This document shows positions 7,377 through 12,808 of a stretch of DNA of 13,135 nucleotides, in pieces (within the stretch, counting starts at the first letter, position 1; every line of letters starts with the position of its first letter). The stretch comes from Actinomycetota bacterium (lineage in GTDB: Bacteria > Actinomycetota > Actinomycetes > Nanopelagicales > Nanopelagicaceae), in contig CANKCX010000012.1 of the NCBI GenBank assembly GCA_947480375.1, positions 1-13,135 of the forward strand. The letters are read 5' to 3'. The notes under the pieces are model-generated. The model was not told the DNA's origin and ran no database searches. It saw only the letters and a list, made by a program, of their open reading frames with translations. The position numbers and the translations under genes were made by a program.

Positions 7377-7709
7377 CTATTTTGGCTTCCTCACACTTTC
7401 ATGGCCTATGTCTTTAGATTTCTCGTGTTTTTTTCTAATCTGTAATTCAAGGGCAGAGACTGCCTTATCGAATGCCGCAACATCATTAAAACCAGCGCCT
7501 TCTGCTCGCATAAAAGGTCCTGCGCCACTTGTTGTTAGCAAAACCTCATGAGAGGACTTTCCAAAGCGTGGATTCTGTTCGTGCTTTATCTCAACTTTCA
7601 AACTTTCAATTTTTACACTAAAACGATCTAGGGATTTGAGTTTCTCGGTTGCTATCTCTCTAAAGTCTTCTGCCAAATTTGCGTTCCTGGCGTGGATAAT
7701 GATTTCCAT
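7377..7709 (-). CDS. hpf: Short ribosome hibernation promoting factor (S30AE domain)
   Basis: A 110-residue protein of the HPF/RaiA (sigma-54 modulation) family, which binds the small ribosomal subunit near the decoding centre and silences translation in starvation. The start MEIIIHARNANLAEDFREIATEKLKSL and the later EVLLTTSGAGPFMRAEG plus AFDKAVSALELQIRKKHEKSK follow the beta-alpha-beta-beta-beta-alpha order of the domain, including its basic second helix. Only the N-terminal domain is present; the C-terminal dimerisation domain of the long form usual in Gram-positives is absent, and the next gene begins at once. The ATG at 7709 has a good TAGGAG site 7 bases upstream. The GAGGA near its end could serve the permease downstream. 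It is divergent from the SulP gene. Confidence 0.88.
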   Translation of the reverse strand: MEIIIHARNANLAEDFREIATEKLKSLDRFSVKIESLKVEIKHEQNPRFGKSSHEVLLTTSGAGPFMRAEGAGFNDVAAFDKAVSALELQIRKKHEKSKDIGHESVRKPK

Positions 7710-7736
7710 AAGAACTCCTAATCCGTAATTAACTTT

Positions 7737-7765
7737 AAGTTACACCACTTTGCTTAATCTGGCAG
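7737..7765 (-). promoter_or_regulatory. Candidate promoter of hpf
   Basis: The minus strand has CTGCCA (7765-7760, 4 of 6 to TTGACA), a 17-base spacer and TAACTT (7742-7737). This would give a leader of roughly 20 bases carrying the AGGAG site. It overlaps the region needed for the divergent SulP promoter. Confidence 0.4.
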
Positions 7766-7771
7766 TAAGAT
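7766..7771 (+). promoter_or_regulatory. -10 box of the SulP gene
   Basis: TAAGAT ends 9 bases before the ATG at 7781. No Shine-Dalgarno is present, so the message is probably leaderless or nearly so. A second TAATCT at 7755-7760 is an alternative. No clear -35 is seen. Confidence 0.4.
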
Positions 7772-7780
7772 TTGAGTGAA

Positions 7781-9046
7781 ATGAATCGCCTTAGAGAATT
7801 TCTCCCAAATCGCACTGATTATAAAAGTGCTCGCACTAATTGGCGCAAAGACTTACTTGCCGGAATCACGGTCGGAATTGTCGCTCTCCCCTTGGCTCTT
7901 GCCTTTGGAATAACTACCGGAGCAGGCGCGGCTGCTGGATTAATCACTGCAATATTTGCTGGCCTAATAGCGGCGATATTTGGTGGCTCCAATTACCAAG
8001 TCAGCGGCCCAACCGGCGCAATGACTGTTGTCTTAGTTCCAATCGTTACAAAATATGGTGTTGAGTCCCTTATTCCACTTGGTTTCTTTGCTGGCCTTCT
8101 AACTTTAGTTTTAGGTTTATTGCACGCTGGTTCAATAATTAATCGAGTCCCTTGGCCAGTGATGGAGGGCTTCACACTTGGGATTGCAATTGTAATTGCG
8201 CTACAACAAATGCCCACTGCGCTTGCAACGCCCTCAATTGATGGTGGACGGACCGTTGCAACTGCCTGGAAGACAATAAAAGGTGCAATAGATAGCGGTC
8301 TGAATTACTCTGCAATATTTGTAGTTTTCTTAACCTTGCTAGTGAAATTCACATATCCAAAGCTGGCGCATAAATTTAAAATAAAATTTCATATACCTGC
8401 AAGCTTTCTGGCAATAATCGTAAGTTCAATTGTCGTAGTAATAGTTGGTATAAATGTCCCCAAAGTTGGCGACCTACCAAAGGCTATTTTTCATGTGCAA
8501 AAATTTGAATTATTTGGTCTTGGAGTTTACGAACTAATTTCTGCTGTTATCGCCATTACACTTCTTGCATCAATCGAATCACTATTATCGGCTCGAGTTG
8601 CCGATCAAATGGCACATATTCACGATGATGAACACAAATATAAACCTAACCGCGAACTCTTTGGTCAAGGTTTGGCATCGATGCTTTCATCGCTAATTGG
8701 TGGAATGCCCGCAACCGGGGCAATTGCGCGTACTGGTGTAAATATCAGATCTGGCGCCGCATCCAGACTATCCGCAATATTTCATGCAGCTTTTCTGCTG
8801 GCGGTTGTTTTAATTCTTTCACCAATTATTTCGCAAATTCCCACTGCGGCACTAGCCGGCGTATTACTCGGAACTTCATATCGAATGGCAAGCCCGGCCA
8901 ATCTGCGAGAAATCTTGCGGACGACTAGGTTGGATTCATCGATTCTCTTAATTACAGCAGCAATCGTAATTTTTATTGATTTAATTTGGGGAATCGCAAT
9001 TGGTACTGCGCTTTACTTCTTATTTACTAAGTTAAAACGGAAGTAA
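7781..9046 (+). CDS. SulP family inorganic anion transporter lacking a STAS domain
   Basis: A membrane transporter of the SLC26/SulP family (sulfate, bicarbonate or other anions). From ATG 7781 it has 421 residues; an in-frame TTG at 7772 would add three. Family signatures are ALPLALAFGITTGAG (35-49), GGSNYQVSGPTGAMTVVLVP (68-87), ASIESLLSARVADQM (263-277), NRELFGQGLASM (290-301) and GGMPATGAIARTGVNIRSGA (307-326). The repeated core of hydrophobic segments is complete, but the protein ends FLFTKLKRK just after the last helix, so the cytosolic STAS domain found in most members (total about 550-600 residues) is absent. The substrate cannot be set: no carbonic anhydrase or sulfate-assimilation gene is adjacent. 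The 3' end overlaps the convergent 124-residue gene by 15 bases. Confidence 0.92.
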   Translation: MNRLREFLPNRTDYKSARTNWRKDLLAGITVGIVALPLALAFGITTGAGAAAGLITAIFAGLIAAIFGGSNYQVSGPTGAMTVVLVPIVTKYGVESLIPLGFFAGLLTLVLGLLHAGSIINRVPWPVMEGFTLGIAIVIALQQMPTALATPSIDGGRTVATAWKTIKGAIDSGLNYSAIFVVFLTLLVKFTYPKLAHKFKIKFHIPASFLAIIVSSIVVVIVGINVPKVGDLPKAIFHVQKFELFGLGVYELISAVIAITLLASIESLLSARVADQMAHIHDDEHKYKPNRELFGQGLASMLSSLIGGMPATGAIARTGVNIRSGAASRLSAIFHAAFLLAVVLILSPIISQIPTAALAGVLLGTSYRMASPANLREILRTTRLDSSILLITAAIVIFIDLIWGIAIGTALYFLFTKLKRK

Positions 9047-9406
9047 ATAAATAATTAGCGTGATGGTAAGCGCGAGTGAAAGTGCCTGAATCAAGATAGA
9101 AAGTGCGGTTTTACGATCTGCCTTGCGATCCTGTGGCGAAGCTACTCTTGATAATTTACCCATTGATCCAAAATTAAATGTTCCCATCAGCCCAAAAGCT
9201 AAACAGAATTTGCGCCGTGATTGAATGAAGCCAACTGAGAAAATAAGAGCTGGAACAAAAACACTAAAACGTGCGCTCTTTGCGGTATCAGAAGTTAATA
9301 AACCAGCGGTTGTAACAAGTAATAAAACTAAGCCGATAAGGGCGACAAACTGACGGCGGCGAATTTCGCCTTTACCAATATTGCAACTTCCTGCAACGTA
9401 ATCCAT
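9032..9406 (-). CDS. Small membrane protein of unknown function (CNIG motif)
   Basis: A 124-residue protein I cannot name. The N-terminus YVAGSCNIGKGEIRRRQ (3-19) is unusually well-defined: Cys8-Asn-Ile-Gly, then acidic and triple-Arg residues before the first helix. Helices are at about 20-37, 46-61 and 103-121. Between the second and third is a soluble stretch with RRKFCLAFGLMGTFNFG (64-80), DRKADRKTA and Cys68. The two motif segments are probably on the same side of the membrane, so Cys8 and Cys68 might pair or bind a ligand; this is inference. I have a vague memory of CNIG...KFC..FG..G..NFG proteins in scattered bacteria. The ATG at 9406 has no Shine-Dalgarno and follows the 48-residue gene by 11 bases, suggesting one transcript. 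It overlaps the SulP gene end. Confidence 0.75.
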   Translation of the reverse strand: MDYVAGSCNIGKGEIRRRQFVALIGLVLLLVTTAGLLTSDTAKSARFSVFVPALIFSVGFIQSRRKFCLAFGLMGTFNFGSMGKLSRVASPQDRKADRKTALSILIQALSLALTITLIIYLLPF

Positions 9407-9417
9407 ATTATTTTTTA

Positions 9418-9564
9418 TTAGACAGTTTCGCGATCATCGTCAGCAAAGACTTCATGATCGTCATCGCCACTTTGCGCCACCCATTCGAATGCAGCCTTTA
9501 TTCCTGCAGCAATAACTGCAAGGAATGTAAGTGTCGCCATCAATCGGCGTAACGCTTTAAGCAT
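9418..9564 (-). CDS. Small single-helix protein with acidic tail (48 residues)
   Basis: A 48-codon frame from ATG 9564 to TAA. It starts with a basic segment (MLKALRRLM), then a hydrophobic helix at about 10-25, then an acidic tail (GDDDHEVFADDDRETV) containing two aspartate triplets. By the positive-inside rule the tail would be outside; it could bind cations, but that is inference. Support for it being a gene: a TAGATT box lies exactly 6 bases before the ATG with a weak AAGACA 18 bases further up, the layout seen at other leaderless genes here, and it fills the gap between two minus-strand genes. No family is recognised. The codon use looks like that of its neighbours. Confidence 0.6.
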   Translation of the reverse strand: MLKALRRLMATLTFLAVIAAGIKAAFEWVAQSGDDDHEVFADDDRETV

Positions 9565-9570
9565 GGGATA

Positions 9571-9600
9571 AATCTACCGCAACTGTTTACTAGTTGTCTT
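9571..9600 (-). promoter_or_regulatory. Promoter of the 48/124-residue gene pair
   Basis: The minus strand has AAGACA (9600-9595), an 18-base spacer and TAGATT (9576-9571), then 6 bases to the ATG at 9564. It lies in the gap after the MalY/PatB-like gene, which ends at 9604. This suggests the small genes have their own leaderless transcript. Confidence 0.5.
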
Positions 9601-9603
9601 GCT

Positions 9604-10746
9604 CTAGGCCAACGACACAATTCTAGAAATTGCCTCGGCAATGATTTCTTCACTCGTAGCAAAATTTAAACGGACAAACTGTCCAGACTCTGGCCCAAAG
9701 GTAATTCCTGAATTGAGCGCAAGCCTGCCCTTTTCCAGAAGAATTTCACTTGGATTTGCTCCAAGGTTGAGTGAAGTTAGATCGAGCCAGGCTAAATATG
9801 AACAATCGGGAATCCGATACCCAACACTTGGCAGCTTTTCGGTTAACAGCTTGGCAATAAATTTACGGTTGCTATCCATAGTTTCGATCGCACTATCTAG
9901 CCAATCAACGCACTCGTATGCCGTAGCCGATGCGACTGCGCCAAATAGCGAAGCCCGGTAGTGAACTGCCATTGGCATAGCCTTTGCTCGTTCATACTGC
10001 TTTGGATGCGCAGTAATAATGGTTGCGCACTTTAGCCCTGCTAAATTCCAACTTTTACTTGCTGCTGTAACACAGATACCAACTTCACGGGCGGTTTCAC
10101 TAACTGCCAAAAACGGAGTGAATTCAGCGGCGTTGTATGTAAGTGGCGCATGAATCTCATCGCTAAATACAGTCACACCGTACTTTTTTGCTAGTTCAGC
10201 AAGTATTGCAAGTTCAGCTTTAGTAAAAACTGTTCCAACTGGATTATGTGGGCTACATAAGAAGTGGGCCTTAACACCACTTTTATATCCCTTTTCGATT
10301 GCATCTAAATCGATTGTGTAATGCAATCCATCTTTAATAAGAGGTGCATCAAAGGGTTTGCAAGCTAATTCAGTAATCCAATTATTCATATTGTGATAGA
10401 CCGGTGAATTAATCATTATTAAATCGCCCGGTTTCACAACGGTTCGGGCCATTTCAACCATGCCAACACCAACATCAGTTGCAGTGAAAACTTGATCTGG
10501 GTCGATCTCCCAGCCCCACCGCGCCTTTGCAAACTTTGCGAAGTTAATTCCTAGCTCTGGAATCGGTCCCAGATATCCGGTATCTGAACCACCAATCATT
10601 TGCGATAAAACATCGCGGATAGGTTTGGCTATTTCAAAATCCATTTCAGCCACGGGAAGCGGCAGAACATCCGCCGGAAATTCACGCCATTTAGCGCTCT
10701 TACGTTGCTGTAATTGAGCAAGAGGAAGAGCAGAAAGTTTTGCCAT
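9604..10746 (-). CDS. MalY/PatB family PLP-dependent enzyme (cystathionine beta-lyase or aminotransferase)
   Basis: A 380-residue fold-type I PLP enzyme. The N-terminal VAEMDFEIAKPI (32-43) and SDTGYLGP (54-61) are typical of the MalY/PatB group. Cofactor residues visible are Asn168 in SPHNPVG, Asp196 and His199 in SDEIHAPLTY, the Schiff-base Lys231 in AASKSWNLAGLK, and the carboxylate-binding Arg359 in FVRLNF. Family members cleave the C-S bond of cystathionine or cysteine to pyruvate, ammonia and a thiol, and some act as aminotransferases; the sequence alone does not decide. Its ATG comes one base after the TAA of the TerC-family gene, with AAGGG 5 bases ahead, so the two are coupled. MsrA lies upstream on the same strand, but any sulfur-amino-acid link is inference. 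Confidence 0.92.
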   Translation of the reverse strand: MAKLSALPLAQLQQRKSAKWREFPADVLPLPVAEMDFEIAKPIRDVLSQMIGGSDTGYLGPIPELGINFAKFAKARWGWEIDPDQVFTATDVGVGMVEMARTVVKPGDLIMINSPVYHNMNNWITELACKPFDAPLIKDGLHYTIDLDAIEKGYKSGVKAHFLCSPHNPVGTVFTKAELAILAELAKKYGVTVFSDEIHAPLTYNAAEFTPFLAVSETAREVGICVTAASKSWNLAGLKCATIITAHPKQYERAKAMPMAVHYRASLFGAVASATAYECVDWLDSAIETMDSNRKFIAKLLTEKLPSVGYRIPDCSYLAWLDLTSLNLGANPSEILLEKGRLALNSGITFGPESGQFVRLNFATSEEIIAEAISRIVSLA

Positions 10747-10747
10747 A

Positions 10748-11635
10748 TTAACCCTTGCGAGTTTTAGCCAAACTTATGATCGCAGTAAGTCCAAGAGTTA
10801 CGATGATAAAACCTAAGCTGACTTGTAATGAGATATGTGGGATTTGAAAACTTCCAATGTGATCCCAATGCTGTGCATGTAAGGCTTCAATTAATAATTT
10901 AATTCCGATGAAACCCAGAATTGCAGATAGGCCTTCAGTTAGATAAACCAACTTCTGCATTAGGCCACCAATTAAGAAGTAGAGCTGGCGCAGACCCATA
11001 AGCGCAAAGATATTTGCAGTAACGATTATGTAAGGGTCCTTAGTTAGCCCGAAGATTGCTGGGATTGAATCGAAAGCAAAGAGCACATCGGTCATAGCAA
11101 TTGCTACGAGAGCAAGGGTAAAAGTTGAGGCGCCCTTACTTCGTAAATACTTAATAAACCGGCCCTCTTCCCACTCTTCCTCTTCGCTCTCCTTTATCAA
11201 GGTATAAGCGGTGTAGATCAAGAAAGCACCAAAGAAGAAAAATACCCATGAGAACTTGGAAACTACGACTGATCCAATTGCGATAAAGCCACCGCGCATT
11301 AAAAGCGAGGCTGCAATACCAAAGAGCAGAACCAATTGTTCTTTCTCTTTTGCAACTTTCAAGCGAGCAAGAATTAAAACAAAAACAAATAAATTATCGA
11401 AGGAGAGCGAGTACTCGGTGAGCCAGCCCGCGAAGAATTCTTTCTGGGCTTGCGCATCCGCCCAATGACCGAGTGAAATTCCGAAAATAACGGCGAGCGC
11501 GATATAGAACAAGGTCCATCTAGTTGCAGTACCAATCGATGTTTCGACATTGCGTTGGCGATAGGCCATTGCGAAGTCAAAAGTTAAAACTAAACCAAGT
11601 ACTGCAATCGTTATTTCCCAGACGCCTAAACTCAT
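10748..11635 (-). CDS. TerC family integral membrane protein
   Basis: A 295-residue membrane protein of the TerC/Alx family. Members studied in E. coli and Bacillus export manganese, supply metal to exported enzymes, or confer tellurite resistance, so Mn2+ efflux is the best guess. The conserved acidic membrane motifs are present: SLSFDNLFVF (76-85; Asp80, Asn81) and TDVLFAFDSIPA (182-193; Asp183, Asp189), followed by NIFALMGLRQLYF (208-220). An acidic cytosolic loop ESEEEEWEE spans 149-157. About eight to nine hydrophobic segments are visible and the length is usual for the family. The ATG at 11635 has no Shine-Dalgarno but follows TATTTT by 7 bases, so the message is probably leaderless. 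It is one base away from the downstream PLP enzyme gene. There is no tellurite-resistance cluster around it. Confidence 0.94.
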   Translation of the reverse strand: MSLGVWEITIAVLGLVLTFDFAMAYRQRNVETSIGTATRWTLFYIALAVIFGISLGHWADAQAQKEFFAGWLTEYSLSFDNLFVFVLILARLKVAKEKEQLVLLFGIAASLLMRGGFIAIGSVVVSKFSWVFFFFGAFLIYTAYTLIKESEEEEWEEGRFIKYLRSKGASTFTLALVAIAMTDVLFAFDSIPAIFGLTKDPYIIVTANIFALMGLRQLYFLIGGLMQKLVYLTEGLSAILGFIGIKLLIEALHAQHWDHIGSFQIPHISLQVSLGFIIVTLGLTAIISLAKTRKG

Positions 11636-11642
11636 GGTTCGT

Positions 11643-11648
11643 AAAATA
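11643..11648 (-). promoter_or_regulatory. -10 box of the TerC-family operon
   Basis: The minus strand reads TATTTT, then 7 bases to the ATG at 11635. It lies in the 50-base gap after msrA, so terC and the PLP enzyme can be transcribed apart from msrA. No convincing -35 is seen. Confidence 0.45.
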
Positions 11649-11685
11649 CAGGAGTTTCATCCCTAAAACACGTTCTACTGCAAAA

Positions 11686-12237
11686 CTATGCCTTAAATGC
11701 GACCCCAGTACTTGAATGGCAGTCGTATCCATTTGGATTCTTAGCCAAATACTTCTGGTGATACTCCTCGGCTAGCCAATATTTGTGAGCCTCTGCACTT
11801 TCTATCTGAGTAACTATTTCACCGATACCTTCCTCGGTTAAAAGTGCCTGATAAATCTCCTTCGTTTTCAGAGCTTCACTTAATTGCAGCTCTGAAGTTG
11901 TAAAGATTGCGCTGCGATATTGCGTACCAATATCTCCGCCTTGTCTGTTTAAAGATGTCGGGTCATGCATTACCCAGAATTCTTCAAGAAGTCGGCGATA
12001 TGAAATAAGTTTTGGATCAAAAACGACACAAACAATTTCGGCATGGTTTGTGACACCGGTGCAAACCTGTTCGTAACTTGGATTTTCCCGAACCCCGCCC
12101 ATATATCCCACGGATGTTTCAAGAACTCCTGGCAGTTGCCAGAATCTTCGCTCTGCTCCCCAGAAGCATCCAGTCGCAAAATAAGCTTTCTCAGCAACTT
12201 CGAGATGATCTAAATGAGTCGATTGAGTTGAATTCAT
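11686..12237 (-). CDS. msrA: Peptide methionine sulfoxide reductase MsrA
   Basis: Reduces the S-epimer of methionine sulfoxide in proteins and as free amino acid, using thioredoxin. The protein has 183 residues. The catalytic GCFWGAERRFW motif has its nucleophile at Cys24. The substrate pocket is seen in VGYMGG (43-48), NPSYEQVCTGVTNHAE (52-67) and FWVMHDPTSLNRQGGDIGTQYRS (87-109). The C-terminal Cys173 in GYDCHS is the likely resolving cysteine. No MsrB domain is fused and none is nearby. The first 16 residues before the fold are a polar extension. The ATG at 12237 has no clear Shine-Dalgarno; TAATCT lies 14 bases upstream, giving a leader of only a few bases. The gene is divergent from the tRNA-Arg gene and its promoter region overlaps that of the tRNA. 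Confidence 0.96.
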   Translation of the reverse strand: MNSTQSTHLDHLEVAEKAYFATGCFWGAERRFWQLPGVLETSVGYMGGVRENPSYEQVCTGVTNHAEIVCVVFDPKLISYRRLLEEFWVMHDPTSLNRQGGDIGTQYRSAIFTTSELQLSEALKTKEIYQALLTEEGIGEIVTQIESAEAHKYWLAEEYHQKYLAKNPNGYDCHSSTGVAFKA

Positions 12238-12251
12238 TGCTCAATCATTTC

Positions 12252-12257
12252 AGATTA
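12252..12257 (-). promoter_or_regulatory. -10 box of msrA
   Basis: The minus strand reads TAATCT, 14 bases before the ATG at 12237. It is back to back with the likely promoter of the tRNA gene (TTGCAG at 12259-12264 on the plus strand). Confidence 0.35.
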
Positions 12258-12258
12258 T

Positions 12259-12287
12259 TTGCAGGTAGAGTTCACTCACTCTAATAT
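12259..12287 (+). promoter_or_regulatory. Candidate promoter of tRNA-Arg
   Basis: TTGCAG (12259-12264), a 17-base spacer and TAATAT (12282-12287) precede the mature tRNA 5' end by 24 bases, allowing a short 5' leader for RNase P removal. Confidence 0.4.
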
Positions 12288-12311
12288 CCAGACTGAAATA
12301 CCAATCACTTT

Positions 12312-12383
12312 GCCCCCGTAGCTCAGTGGATAGAGCACCGCCCTCCGGAGGCGGGTGCGCAGGTTCGATTCCCGCCGGGGGCA
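12312..12383 (+). tRNA. tRNA-Arg, anticodon CCG
   Basis: A 72-base cloverleaf can be folded by hand. The acceptor stem is GCCCCCG/CGGGGGC with discriminator A. The D stem is GCTC/GAGC. The anticodon stem CCGCC/GGCGG encloses the loop CTCCGGA, giving anticodon CCG for codon CGG. The T loop is TTCGATT. The 3' CCA is not encoded (the next bases are CAA). The T stem GCAGG/CCCGC has an A-C mismatch at its middle pair (51-63), whereas close relatives I recall have CCTGC. All other stems pair perfectly. No terminator hairpin follows. Confidence 0.95.
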
Positions 12384-12518
12384 CAAATCACAAAATCAAT
12401 TCGCAAATGTCCTTGTTATGTCCTGCAATCCACGGGAGAATACGTCTTGTGTAAATGGTAGCCATTACCTTTTACTTCCCCGATTTATTGATAAATATTT
12501 AGAAGGAGCCCTGAACTC
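12384..12518 (+). promoter_or_regulatory. tRNA-whiB1 intergenic region with palindrome and direct repeat
   Basis: This 135-base stretch is the longest non-coding gap in the window. It holds a direct repeat ATGTCCT (12407-12413 and 12418-12424), spaced 11 bases start to start, a perfect palindrome AATGG-TAG-CCATT (12454-12466), and an A/T-rich patch (12484-12500) where the -10 box probably lies. I find no TGTGA-N6-TCACA site of the CRP type known upstream of mycobacterial whiB1. The AGAAGGAG at 12501-12508 is the ribosome binding site of whiB1. Confidence 0.4.
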
Positions 12519-12788
12519 ATGGATTGGCGCCATCAATCTGCTTGCCGCGATGAAGATCCGGAACTATTTTTCCCGGTCGGCAACACTGGACCAGCCCTAG
12601 CTCAAATCGAAGAGGCTAAAAAAGTTTGTAATCGATGCATCGTAAAAGAGCCTTGCCTCGCTTGGGCACTTGAGAGCGGACAAGATGCTGGTGTTTGGGG
12701 CGGTCTATCCGAAGATGAGCGTCGTGCACTTAAGCGTCGTGCCGCACGTAATCGTGCTCGTATGCTTGAAAATCAAAACAGCTTCTAA
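12519..12788 (+). CDS. whiB1: WhiB1-type iron-sulfur transcriptional regulator
   Basis: An 89-residue WhiB protein. Cys9, Cys37, Cys40 and Cys46 (pattern C-x27-C-x2-C-x5-C) bind a 4Fe-4S cluster. The beta-turn GVWGG (58-62) is followed by a basic C-terminus (RRALKRRAARNRAR) that contacts DNA. The start DWRHQSACRDEDPELFFPVG is nearly the same as WhiB1 of Mycobacterium tuberculosis, as I recall it. There WhiB1 is essential, reacts with nitric oxide, and binds the housekeeping sigma factor. The AGAAGGAG site lies 10 bases before the ATG, a little far. The gene is convergent with pdtaS, with 20 bases between them. Unlike most genes here it has a leader with a Shine-Dalgarno, leaving room for control by its upstream repeats. 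Confidence 0.96.
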   Translation: MDWRHQSACRDEDPELFFPVGNTGPALAQIEEAKKVCNRCIVKEPCLAWALESGQDAGVWGGLSEDERRALKRRAARNRARMLENQNSF

Positions 12789-12808
12789 TTTCCTAAACTT
12801 AGAATCAA

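Noticed and set aside
12355..12600. Open frame of 81 codons beginning inside the tRNA
   Set aside because: It starts within tRNA-Arg and runs out of frame into whiB1, so it cannot be a natural gene.
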